DNA from: Bradyrhizobium diazoefficiens
GTDB lineage: Bacteria; Pseudomonadota; Alphaproteobacteria; Rhizobiales; Xanthobacteraceae
NCBI RefSeq assembly: GCF_016599855.1
Contig: NZ_CP067041.1
Location: 2,480,001-2,544,000 of the forward strand
DNA: 64,000 nt
Direction: 5' to 3'
The notes beneath the pieces were generated by a model. It was not told where the DNA came from. It worked only from the letters and a program-made list of their open reading frames with translations, and ran no database searches. The translations under genes and the position numbers were made by a program. Shown here piece by piece: positions 43,050 to 50,666 of this stretch. Each line of letters opens with the position of its first letter. Position 1 is the first letter of the stretch.

Positions 43050-44270
43050 CTAGATCGCCTTTCCAAGCAGAAAAGGCAACTGGCGGGGTCCGCGCACCGT
43101 ACCCTGCGACCAGGTGACTGTCCCGGCAGGATCGAGCCGGAAGTCCGGAATCCGCTTCAGCCATTCCTCCAGGGCAACCTGCATCTCCATCCGCGCCAGG
43201 TTCGAACCGACGCAGCGGTGGATGCCGAGGCCAAAGGCGGCATGGCGATTCTCCCGGCGATCGATCACGACCTTATCGGCGTCCGGAAACATCTTGGGGT
43301 CCCGATTGGCGGCCGGAAAGGACAGCAGCACCATGTTACCCGGCTTGACCGGGCAGCCCGAGATCGTGGTCTCCTTCACCACCTCGCGGGCCATCGTCAC
43401 TGGCGAATAGGCCCGCAGCAATTCTTCTACGGCAGTCGGGATCAATTCCGGCTCAGCGATCAGGCGCTCACGGTCGGCCGGAGTTCGCGCGAGATGCCAG
43501 AGCGAGGAGCCGATCGCGCTCCAGGTGGTGTCGATGCCGGCGATCAGCAGCAGCCGCAGCGAGCCCAGCACGTGCGACTCCTCCAGCGGCTGGCCTTCCT
43601 TGTCCTTGGCATTCATCAAATAGGAGATGAGGTCGTCGGTCGGCCTTGATCGGCGCTCCTCGATCTGCGTCCTGAAATAATCGCTCATCTCGTGCACGGC
43701 CTGGAGCAGCATATTCTCGTCCTTGATGCCGAGCTCCAGGATCATGTGGATCCAGTTGATGAAGAGGTCGCTGTCGCTCTCGGGGATGCCGAGCATGTGC
43801 GCGATGGCCCGAACCGGGATGTATTTGCTGTAGCGCGCCGCGGCGTCGACCTTGCCGTCGGCGATGAACCCGTCGATCAGCTCGTTGCAGATCGCGCGCA
43901 TCCGCGGTTCGAGCTTTTTCATCGCATCCGGCGTGAACGGCGGCAGCAGCAATTGCTTGGCCGGCTTGTGCACGGGCGGATCGGAGGTGATCGGCGGGGC
44001 CGCATTCCTGGCGACCTCTGGCCGCACGTCGCGGACGATGATGCGGCGCGACGAAAAATGCTCGGTGTCATTGGCGATCTCGCGCACCGCTTCATACGTC
44101 GTCGGCATGTAGCAGCCGAGGAAGCGTTCGGTATGCACGACCGGACTAGCGGCGCGCAGATCCTCCCAAATCGGGAAGGGGTCATCCGTCCACTGCGGGT
44201 CAGTATGGTCGAAATCATGGACCCAGTCGGTCACGGGCGGATGGGTGGCGGGCTGGCTGACGTCGGACAT
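43050..44270 (-). CDS. Bacterial class I cytochrome P450
   Basis: A 406-residue soluble P450 that needs separate redox partners. The start at 44270 gives MSDVSQPATHPPVTDWVHDF; an upstream frame would swallow the ferredoxin gene. The I-helix motif is LLLIAGIDTTWSAIG, the ExxR motif is in EELLRAYSP, and the heme ligand is Cys353 in FGLGIHRCVGSNLARME. The substrate region FSSRRIIVRDVRPE is compatible with a terpene or aromatic substrate, without proof. It is 62 bp after a [3Fe-4S] ferredoxin gene that is its likely electron donor. A divergent TetR gene probably controls both. Confidence 0.95.
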   Translation of the reverse strand: MSDVSQPATHPPVTDWVHDFDHTDPQWTDDPFPIWEDLRAASPVVHTERFLGCYMPTTYEAVREIANDTEHFSSRRIIVRDVRPEVARNAAPPITSDPPVHKPAKQLLLPPFTPDAMKKLEPRMRAICNELIDGFIADGKVDAAARYSKYIPVRAIAHMLGIPESDSDLFINWIHMILELGIKDENMLLQAVHEMSDYFRTQIEERRSRPTDDLISYLMNAKDKEGQPLEESHVLGSLRLLLIAGIDTTWSAIGSSLWHLARTPADRERLIAEPELIPTAVEELLRAYSPVTMAREVVKETTISGCPVKPGNMVLLSFPAANRDPKMFPDADKVVIDRRENRHAAFGLGIHRCVGSNLARMEMQVALEEWLKRIPDFRLDPAGTVTWSQGTVRGPRQLPFLLGKAI

Positions 44271-44332
44271 CTCAAGAAATCCCTTGGGCTCGTGTTCGCT
44301 GAAGGTGCGCGGGGCACGCGGGCAGGGCCGCG

Positions 44333-44542
44333 CTACTCCTCGATCACATCGATTGCGATTTCCGGGCAGTTGGATTTGGCAAGCCAGGCCTTGTCTTCGA
44401 GGCCCGGCGGTACCGTGCCGTCTCCGGACTCGTGGGCGTTGCCGTACTCGTCGAGCTCGAATAGCTCCGGCGCAAGCGCCTTGCAGCGCGCGTGGCCCTG
44501 ACATTTATCGGGATCGACGCGAACTTTCAGTCGTTCTGCCAT
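44333..44542 (-). CDS. [3Fe-4S]-type ferredoxin, P450 partner
   Basis: A 69-residue ferredoxin starting MAERLKVRVDPDKCQGHARC. The Cys pattern is CQGHARC, with the last cluster Cys followed by Pro in KSNCPEIAI. One position of the usual four is replaced by a non-Cys residue, as in [3Fe-4S] or [4Fe-4S] P450-reducing ferredoxins of actinobacteria and alphaproteobacteria. The acidic middle (ELFELDEYGNAHE) matches this group. It is the first gene before the P450 and likely its electron donor; no ferredoxin reductase gene is adjacent. Confidence 0.93.
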   Translation of the reverse strand: MAERLKVRVDPDKCQGHARCKALAPELFELDEYGNAHESGDGTVPPGLEDKAWLAKSNCPEIAIDVIEE

Positions 44543-44651
44543 TGCGGCTCCCTCGGTCGTATGCGCGTGGCCCGAAGGGCGGCGCGTTCCTCTTGTCAAT
44601 GTTGTCAGCGGCATTTGCCGCTTGTTCTAAGTTATATGATATTACATTCGC

Positions 44652-44668
44652 GACAGGCTTCCCCTGTC
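44652..44668. promoter_or_regulatory. Inverted repeat between ferredoxin-P450 and TetR genes
   Basis: GACAGG-CTTCC-CCTGTC, perfect 6-bp arms, lies in the 155-bp divergent gap. On the minus strand the right arm contains TTGACA, a -35-like hexamer pointing toward the ferredoxin gene, with AT-rich TAATAT/TATCAT sequences downstream. This is the likely operator of the TetR regulator and the overlapping P450 promoter. Confidence 0.5.
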
Positions 44669-44697
44669 AAGCGCAAACTTATAAGCTTCGCCGTAAC

Positions 44698-45345
44698 ATG
44701 CGTTCACAACTCGCCCGCAAGCCCGAGAACACTTACCACCATGGCGATCTCCGCGACGCCTTGATCAAGGCTGCGCTGCGCGAGGCGGAGCGGGGCGGCG
44801 CCGAGGCAATCAGCATCAAGGCGCTGGCAAAGCAGCTCGGCGTTTCGCAGCCGGCGCCCTATCGGCATTTCGCTGACCGCGAGGCGCTGCTCGCTGCGGC
44901 GACGGCGGAGGCGTTCCGGCAGTTCAGTGCAATGCTGCGCGAGACAATGGCGAAGCCGTCGAAGCAATCGAAACTGTCGCGATTGGCGCAGACGACGCTC
45001 GAGTTCGGTCTGCGTCGCAACGGTGTCTACCGCCTGATGTTCGCGTCCCGCACCGTCTCCTGCGCGGCCAAGGACAGCGAGTTGCATGAGGCGACGCGCA
45101 AGACGTTTGACCTTGTGATTGAAGCGCTGGAAGCGCCTGCGGTCGGCTATTTGCGCGAACGACAGGCGCTCAAGATCTGGGCGGCGCTGCACGGCGTGGT
45201 GATGCTGGCCGAGCAGGGGCTGTTTACCGGTGAGGCGGCGCACGCCACGCGCGAGGAGCTGGTCGAGGATTTCGTCAACGAAACGAAAGCTGCGCTGGCG
45301 GTCGCGATCAAGGCCGCGCGGCGTCAGAAAAAGGCCGACGCCTAA
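44698..45345 (+). CDS. TetR family transcriptional regulator
   Basis: A 215-residue regulator starting MRSQLARKPENTYHHGDLRD. The HTH region is AISIKALAKQLGVSQPAPYR followed by HFADREALL (about 31-60), the standard TetR N-terminal motif. The ligand domain (about 70-210) has SRLAQTTLEFGLRRNGVYRL and AALHGVVMLAEQGLF, resembling the WHG/TetR_C_33 group. It is divergent from the ferredoxin-P450 pair with an inverted repeat in the gap, so it probably represses that pair. Its stop overlaps the converging racemase gene by 4 bp. Confidence 0.92.
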   Translation: MRSQLARKPENTYHHGDLRDALIKAALREAERGGAEAISIKALAKQLGVSQPAPYRHFADREALLAAATAEAFRQFSAMLRETMAKPSKQSKLSRLAQTTLEFGLRRNGVYRLMFASRTVSCAAKDSELHEATRKTFDLVIEALEAPAVGYLRERQALKIWAALHGVVMLAEQGLFTGEAAHATREELVEDFVNETKAALAVAIKAARRQKKADA

Positions 45346-45992
45346 GCCGTCGCTTTCAGCAGGCTCATCAGCTTCTCGACCGCACTGTCCGGCGTCGTCA
45401 CGACCGGGCGACCGGTGGCTTCCGCGACGAGCGGCGCGGTCGATGCGATGCTGAACTGGGCCAGCGCGACGACATCGCAGTCGCGCAGGTCCTTCGAGGC
45501 CTCGACGATCAGCCGGTCATGCGTGGCACGGTCACCTCGATCTAGTGCGGCGAGCGCGCCCTCGGCAAGTTTCGGCACGATCTGGACGGAGGCCGGAAAC
45601 TCCGGTGGCATCGAGACCAGCGTCGGCGGGAAGGTCGAGAGCAGGCCGATCTTTTTCCCCATCGTCACCGCCCGCTCGATCATGGCCTCATTGGGCTTGA
45701 GCACCGGCATCGGCGCATGGGCCCGCGCGACAGCCTCGATGCAAGGGCCGAAGGCTGAGCAGGTGAACAGGATCGCGTTTGCGCCGGTCGCTGCCGCATA
45801 ATCGCCGAGCGCGAGGAAGCGCTCGGTCATGGCATCGTTGAGCGCCCCGTCGCGCGCCAGATCCGCCGACAGGCTGTCGTCGAGCAGGTTCATCAGCCGC
45901 GCCTCCGGCCACGCCTTTGCGAACGCCGCCTCAATGGGGGCGATGGAGTGCTTGAGGGCGTGGATCAGGGCGATGCGGGAAGGCATGCTCAT
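45342..45992 (-). CDS. Asp/Glu racemase family protein
   Basis: A 216-residue protein starting MSMPSRIALIHALKHSIAPI (a second Met two codons later is an alternative). Two features suggest the Asp/Glu/hydantoin racemase superfamily: AILFTCSAFGPCIEAVARAH, containing the first catalytic-type Cys, and the late segment DCDVVALAQFSIASTAPL. In this copy the second catalytic Cys position (usually near a conserved C in the late domain) reads as Ala-Gln, so a decarboxylase or isomerase variant such as arylmalonate decarboxylase-like is possible. An upstream in-frame extension runs into the palindromic repeat and is not believed. Confidence 0.83.
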   Translation of the reverse strand: MSMPSRIALIHALKHSIAPIEAAFAKAWPEARLMNLLDDSLSADLARDGALNDAMTERFLALGDYAAATGANAILFTCSAFGPCIEAVARAHAPMPVLKPNEAMIERAVTMGKKIGLLSTFPPTLVSMPPEFPASVQIVPKLAEGALAALDRGDRATHDRLIVEASKDLRDCDVVALAQFSIASTAPLVAEATGRPVVTTPDSAVEKLMSLLKATA

Positions 45993-46015
45993 TGATGAGA
46001 GTGGGTACCTGATCT

Positions 46016-46132
46016 CGTGCCCCGGACGCAGCGCGATGCACAGTATTGCGCTGCAGAGCCGGCGCCCATTGTAGCCTCTGGGTCCCGGCTCTGCGCAGCA
46101 GCGTTGCACGCTGCAGCGCGTCCGGGACACGG
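46016..46132. repeat. Imperfect palindromic intergenic repeat (type GGACGCAGCGCGATGCA)
   Basis: The left arm runs CGTGCCCCGGACGCAGCGCG...GCGCTGCAGAGCCGG (46016-46061). The right arm runs CCCGGCTCTGCGCAGCAGCG...CTGCAGCGCGTCCGGG (46083-46126) plus ACACGG. The two pair imperfectly over most of their length. It fills the gap between the binding-protein gene end and the racemase gene start and is probably a dispersed repeat that also ends transcription. Confidence 0.82.
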
Positions 46133-46139
46133 GAGACAT

Positions 46140-47153
46140 TCACTTGAACGGCAGCGCGTACATCAAGCCGCCCTTGCTCCAGAGGCCGTTGAGGCCTCGT
46201 TCGAGCTTGAGCGGGCTCGCCTTGCCGACATTGCGCTCGTAGATCTCGCCGTAATTGCCGGTGGCCTTGATCGCGACGGCCAGCCATTTGTTGTCGAGCC
46301 CAAGCCGCGAGCCGAGATCGCCGGAAGCCCCTAACAGCCGCTGGATCGCGGGTGTCTGCGACTTCGTCATCTCATCGACATTGGCCTGGGTGACGCCGAG
46401 CTCCTCGGCCTCGATCAGGCCGTAATGCAGCCAGGTGATGATGTCGCTCCAGACCTCGTCGCCGTTGCGGGTGAAGGGCCCGAGCGGTTCCTTGCTGATG
46501 GTCTGCGGCAGCACGACGTAATCGGCTGGGTTCGGCGCTGCGGTAGTGACGGCACCGGCGAGCGCGGAGGCGTCCTGGGTCATGGCATCGCAGCGGCCGC
46601 CGAAGAAGGTCTGGTACATGGTGTCGACGCGGTCGAACACCAGCGGCTTCCAGTCGATGCCGTTGGCGCGGCCGTAATCGCCGAGCGTGACCTCATGCGT
46701 GGTGCCCTGCGCGACGCAGATGGTGGCGCCCTTGAGGTCCTTGAGCTCCTTCACGCCGAGGTCCTTCTTCACCACAAAGCCCTGGCCGTCGTAGAAGTTG
46801 ATCGGACCCTGCCTCAGGCCCAGCGTGACGCCGCGCAAGTACGTCTGCGTCGAGTTGCGGTAGAGCACGTCGATCTCGCCGGACTGGAGCGCAGTGAAGC
46901 GATTCTGCGCCGTCAGCGCGACGTAGCGCACCTTGTCGGGATCGCCGAGTACGCCGGCCGCCAATGCGCGGCAATAGTCGACGTCGAGGCCCTTGTAATT
47001 GCCTTGCGAGTCCGGTGCCGAGAAGCCGGCAAAGCCGGTGCTGACGCCGCACACCAGCGTGCCGCGGCTCTTCACCGTGTCGAGCGTCGCCGCCTGCGCG
47101 ACCACCGCCGATGCAGCGAGCACGCTCGCCGCGATAACCACTTTCCTCATCAT
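46140..47153 (-). CDS. aapJ: General L-amino acid ABC transporter substrate-binding protein (AapJ/BztA-like)
   Basis: A 337-residue periplasmic binding protein. A signal peptide (about 1-21, cleavage after AQA) is followed by ATLDTVKSRGTLVCGVSTGF, very typical of AapJ/BztA. Further family blocks are YKGLDVDYCRALAAGVLGDP (about 53-72), RNSTQTYLRGVTLGLRQGPI and GDEVWSDIITWLHYGLIEAE. It binds a broad range of L-amino acids in known systems. It sits 12 bp after the aminotransferase frame on the minus strand, while its matching permeases are on the plus strand beyond the RpiR regulator. Its stop is right at the palindromic repeat. Confidence 0.94.
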   Translation of the reverse strand: MMRKVVIAASVLAASAVVAQAATLDTVKSRGTLVCGVSTGFAGFSAPDSQGNYKGLDVDYCRALAAGVLGDPDKVRYVALTAQNRFTALQSGEIDVLYRNSTQTYLRGVTLGLRQGPINFYDGQGFVVKKDLGVKELKDLKGATICVAQGTTHEVTLGDYGRANGIDWKPLVFDRVDTMYQTFFGGRCDAMTQDASALAGAVTTAAPNPADYVVLPQTISKEPLGPFTRNGDEVWSDIITWLHYGLIEAEELGVTQANVDEMTKSQTPAIQRLLGASGDLGSRLGLDNKWLAVAIKATGNYGEIYERNVGKASPLKLERGLNGLWSKGGLMYALPFK

Positions 47154-47165
47154 GCACTTCTCCCC

Positions 47166-48513
47166 TCAGTGATTGACACTACGCAACACGTTGTCGACGG
47201 CCGTGCCGAGCTTGTCGACAATCTGATCGATCTCGTCAGTCGAAGCGATATAGGGTGGCGCCAGCAGCACATGGTCGCCGCGGATCCCGTCCACGGTGCC
47301 GCCGCCGGGATAGCAGCCGAGCCCGTTGGCGAATGCTTCCGCTTTGATCTTCTGGTTCAGCTTGAGCGCCGGATCGAACGAGGCGCGGGTTGCGCGGTCG
47401 GCGACGAGCTCGATCGCCCAGAACAGCCCGCGGCCTCTGATGTCGCCGACGTGACGGTGATTGCCGAAGCGCTCGGTGAGCCGCTGTTCGAGCTGCTTGC
47501 CGCGCTGCTTGACCTGCTCGAGCAGATCGTCCTCGCGGATCACGTCTTGGACCGCGAGCGCTGCGGCGCAGGCGAGCGGATGCGCGAGATAGGTGTGGCC
47601 GTGCTGGAACGCGCCCGACCCTGAGCGGATGGTGTCGATGATCTTGCCGCTTGCAAGCATCGCGCCGATCGGTTGATAGCCGCCACCGAGACCCTTTGCG
47701 ATCGCCTGGATATCGGGCGCAACGCCTTCCTGCTCCCAGGCATGCGTCGTGCCGGTGCGGCCCATCCCGCACATCACCTCGTCGAGGATGAGCAGCGCGC
47801 CGTGGCGGTCGCAGATCTCGCGTACAGCCTTGAAGTAGCCGTCCGGTGCCGTCACCGCGCCGGCGGTAGCGCCGACGACCGGCTCTGCCAGGAACGCCGC
47901 GACGGTGTTGGGACCAAGCCGCTGAAACTCGGCTTCGAGCTCCGCAGCTAGCCTCGCCGCGAACTGCGCATCGGATTCACCGTCGTGCTTCTCGTGATAC
48001 GCAAACGCCGGCGTCACATGGCTGAAGGCGGCAGAGAGCAGTGGCGCATAGGGCGCGCGCCGCCAGGCGTTGCCGCCAGCCGCGAGCGCGCCGAGCGTGT
48101 TGCCGTGATAGCTCTGCCGCCGCGCGATGAAATGCTGCCGCTGCGGCTCGCCGCGCTCGATGAAATACTGCCGCGCAAGCTTGATGCTGGCCTCGATCGC
48201 CTCCGACCCGCCGCTGACGAAATAGGCGTAGGCAAGCCCGCCGGGCTCATGCCCGACCAGCGTCTCGGCCAGTGCCTCGGCCGGCTCGGAGGAGAAGAGC
48301 GGTGTGGGCGTATGCCAGGGTCGAAGCCTGCTTCGCCATCGCTGCGATCACGCGCGGATGCTGATGGCCCAGGCACGAGACCGCTGCGCCCCCGGAAGCG
48401 TCGATCACGCGGCGTCCGTCTTCGGCAAAGAGATAAACGCCTTCGCCGCCGATCGCCTTGGGTGGCGTCTCGCGCAACGAGCGATGCAGCACGCGGCTGG
48501 TGCGGGTGCCCAT
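47166..48513 (-). pseudogene. Class III aminotransferase with a frameshift
   Basis: A PLP-dependent class III (aspartate aminotransferase family) gene broken near 48299-48302. The first part (48513 frame) encodes MGTRTSRVLHRSLRETPPKA through LAYAHTAL. It then shifts, and the rest continues in another frame as LFSSEPAEALAETLVGHEPG through to the stop at 47166. The sequence reads ACCGCTCTTC; adding two bases (ACCGCGCTCTTC) restores HTALFSS and the normal frame. The catalytic part is intact: GGSEAIEASIKLAR, LILDEVMCGMGRTG and PLP-Lys in AIAKGLGGGYQP. So it is either a recent pseudogene or a sequencing error. It is linked to the RpiR regulator and AapJ-like gene. Confidence 0.9.
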
Positions 48514-48516
48514 GGG

Positions 48517-49389
48517 TCAACCTTTCTCTGAGACGTAAGTGGAGGCCGCGGCGAGCCGCGCCTCTGTATCCTGGAGCCGCTTCTTTGCGGCCGTGCCGCC
48601 GAGCGAAAATGTCACCGCGGCCAGCGACTGCGCGATCGCGATCGCGCCGGTGAGGCTTGGGAAGAAGCCAGGCGAGGAGGCCGCCTCGAACAGCAGGACG
48701 TGGTCGGCTCCCTCCGCCATCGGCGCCGAGATGCTATCCGCGATCGCGATCAGCGTCGTGTCCGCCCGATAGGCGGCCTGTGCGACGCGGACGCTGGCAT
48801 TTGTATAGGGCGTGAAGCCGATAACGATGACGGCTTCGCCGGCGCGGAACGCGCCGAGGTCGAGATCGTCCGGCCCGGACGCGCCGACGATCTGGACCTG
48901 TTCGGGACGGAACAGCCGCAGCTCGTAGTTCAGCAATTCCGCGACGCTGCGGCAGCTACGATAGCCGGTGATCCAGATTCGTTGCGCATTGTGGAGTGCG
49001 CGCGCCGCGTCAGCGATGGCGTGGGCAGAGATGCGCGGCAGGCCCGCGGCTTCGGCCCCAAGCTTGTCGGTGACGAGCGCGACATCGGCGTTCGGACCGT
49101 GACGGCGGCCCTTGGCGCGGCCGGAGAAGGGCGAGGTCTGCGACGGCCGCCGGGCCTCGGTCAGCGCGGCGCGCAATTCGTCCCAGCCGGAATAGCCGAT
49201 CGCTTTGGCCAGGCGCGTGAACGCGGCGGGATCGGCGCCGGCCTCTGCGGCGAGGTCGCGCATCGAACGGGTGGTCGCGTCGTAATCATTGGCCGCGACG
49301 AAACGGCCGACCTCCTGCAACCGCATCGGGAGCGATGGCAATGCAATGCGCAGTTCGCTCAGCGGCGAGGATTTCGCGGGCTCGATCAT
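48517..49389 (-). CDS. MurR/RpiR family transcriptional regulator
   Basis: A 290-residue regulator. The N-terminal RpiR HTH (about 10-85) has SMRDLAAEAGADPAAFTRLA and KAIGYSGWDELRAAL. The C-terminal SIS domain (about 120-260) has the phosphosugar-type core IWITGYRSCRSVAELLNYEL and GEAVIVIGFTPYTNASVRVA. Residues in the SIS pocket differ from sugar isomerases, and linkage to amino-acid genes suggests the ligand may not be a sugar phosphate. It is divergent from the AapQ-like gene and has a perfect 9-bp inverted repeat 8-38 bp upstream of its own start. It precedes the aminotransferase by 3 bp. Confidence 0.93.
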   Translation of the reverse strand: MIEPAKSSPLSELRIALPSLPMRLQEVGRFVAANDYDATTRSMRDLAAEAGADPAAFTRLAKAIGYSGWDELRAALTEARRPSQTSPFSGRAKGRRHGPNADVALVTDKLGAEAAGLPRISAHAIADAARALHNAQRIWITGYRSCRSVAELLNYELRLFRPEQVQIVGASGPDDLDLGAFRAGEAVIVIGFTPYTNASVRVAQAAYRADTTLIAIADSISAPMAEGADHVLLFEAASSPGFFPSLTGAIAIAQSLAAVTFSLGGTAAKKRLQDTEARLAAASTYVSEKG

Positions 49390-49396
49390 GAAACAT

Positions 49397-49427
49397 TTGT
49401 TGCACGAATTGCGAATTGGTGCAACAA
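49397..49427. promoter_or_regulatory. Likely RpiR operator: 9-bp inverted repeat with internal direct repeat
   Basis: TTGTTGCAC (49397-49405) and GTGCAACAA (49419-49427) are perfect 9-bp arms separated by 13 bp. The spacer contains two head-to-tail CGAATTG copies (49405-49411, 49412-49418). The element lies in the gap between the RpiR gene and the divergent permease gene, where it could control both directions. Confidence 0.7.
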
Positions 49428-49476
49428 TTGACGTGCGCTGCCGGAAATCGCTGTTTTCAAGAAGGATTTTTGTGCT

Positions 49477-50664
49477 GTGATCTCAGATGATCCCAGGCCT
49501 CCGCCGCGCCGCAGCTTCTTCGGCGCACTCGGACCGAACGAACTAAAGGGTCTGTTCTGGCAGGTGCTGGTGGTCGGCATTGCCGTCGCGGTCGTCGTCT
49601 TCCTCTGGTCCAACACCGTCACCAACCTCTCGGCCCGCCGCATCACCACCGGTTTTGCCTTTCTCGGCCGAGAGGCCGGGATGCCGATCGCCGACAGCCT
49701 GCTCGCGTATAATCCGAGGGACAGCTACCTTTGGGCCTTCGTCGTCGGCGTCGCCAACACGCTGCGCGTTGCGGTGATCGGCATCGTGCTCGCGACGATC
49801 CTCGGCACGCTGATCGGGATCTCGCGGCTGTCGGCGAACTGGCTGCTCGCGCGGCTCGCCGCCGTCTATGTCGAAGTTCTGCGCGACATCCCGCTGCTGC
49901 TTCAGCTGCTGTTCTGGTACGTGCTGATGCAGGCGTTACCGGCCGCACGCGCTGCGTGGCGACCGGTCGAGGGGGTCTTCCTTTCCAATCGCGGCCTGAT
50001 CCTGCCGGCGGTCCCGGTTGGCTCTCCGCAACTCTGGGTGCTCGGCACTGCCGTGACGGGCTTTGCGGTGTTCTATCTCGTTCAACGATGGTTGATCTCG
50101 CGGCAGATGCAGGACGGCAGGCCGCGGCCGGCATGGCCCTTTGCGCTCGGGCTCATCGTCGTGCTGCCGGCGGCAGTGTCGCTTTTGTTCGGCGTGTCCT
50201 GGACGATTGAATGGCCCGCGCTGCGCGGATTCAACTTCATCGGCGGGTTGGCGCTTTCGCCGGAGTATTTTGCACTGCTGATCGCGCTCGTGACCTACAC
50301 AGCGGCTTTCATCGCCGAGATCGTGCGCAGCGGCATCCAGTCGGTGCCGCGCGGGCAGTGGGATGCTGCCAGCGCGCTCGGCTTGCGCCGCAGCTTCATG
50401 CTGCGGCAGATCATTTTGCCGCAGGCCCTGCGCGTGATCGTGCCGCCGATGACGAGCCAGTATCTCAATTTAACCAAGAATTCCTCGCTCGCGGTCGCGA
50501 TCGGCTATCAGGACGTGGTTTCGATCGCCAACACCACGCTGAACCAGACCGGGCAGGCGATCGAGGCGATCGCGCTGATCATGGCCGTGTTCCTCACCAT
50601 CAGCCTTGGCATCAGCTTCTTCATGAACTGGTTCAATGCGCGTATCGCGCTGTCGGAACGCTGA
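49477..50664 (+). CDS. aapQ: General L-amino acid ABC transporter permease (AapQ/BztB-like)
   Basis: A 395-residue inner-membrane permease. The GTG start at 49477 gives MISDDPRPPPRRSFFGALGP. AapQ-type features are AFLGREAGMPIADSLLAYNP (about 54-73), YVEVLRDIPLLLQLLFWYVL (about 131-150, the binding-protein-dependent transport signature) and AEIVRSGIQSVPRGQWDAAS (about 282-301, the EAA loop). Length matches BztB/AapQ (about 395-400). It forms a heterodimer with the AapM-like subunit encoded 2 bp downstream. No AapP ATPase gene follows, so the transporter must borrow an ATPase encoded elsewhere. Confidence 0.94.
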   Translation: MISDDPRPPPRRSFFGALGPNELKGLFWQVLVVGIAVAVVVFLWSNTVTNLSARRITTGFAFLGREAGMPIADSLLAYNPRDSYLWAFVVGVANTLRVAVIGIVLATILGTLIGISRLSANWLLARLAAVYVEVLRDIPLLLQLLFWYVLMQALPAARAAWRPVEGVFLSNRGLILPAVPVGSPQLWVLGTAVTGFAVFYLVQRWLISRQMQDGRPRPAWPFALGLIVVLPAAVSLLFGVSWTIEWPALRGFNFIGGLALSPEYFALLIALVTYTAAFIAEIVRSGIQSVPRGQWDAASALGLRRSFMLRQIILPQALRVIVPPMTSQYLNLTKNSSLAVAIGYQDVVSIANTTLNQTGQAIEAIALIMAVFLTISLGISFFMNWFNARIALSER

Positions 50665-50666
50665 GC

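Noticed and set aside
48295..48305. Programmed frameshifting in the aminotransferase
   Set aside because: No slippery heptamer or stimulatory structure was seen, and the family is not known for it. A small deletion explains the data better.
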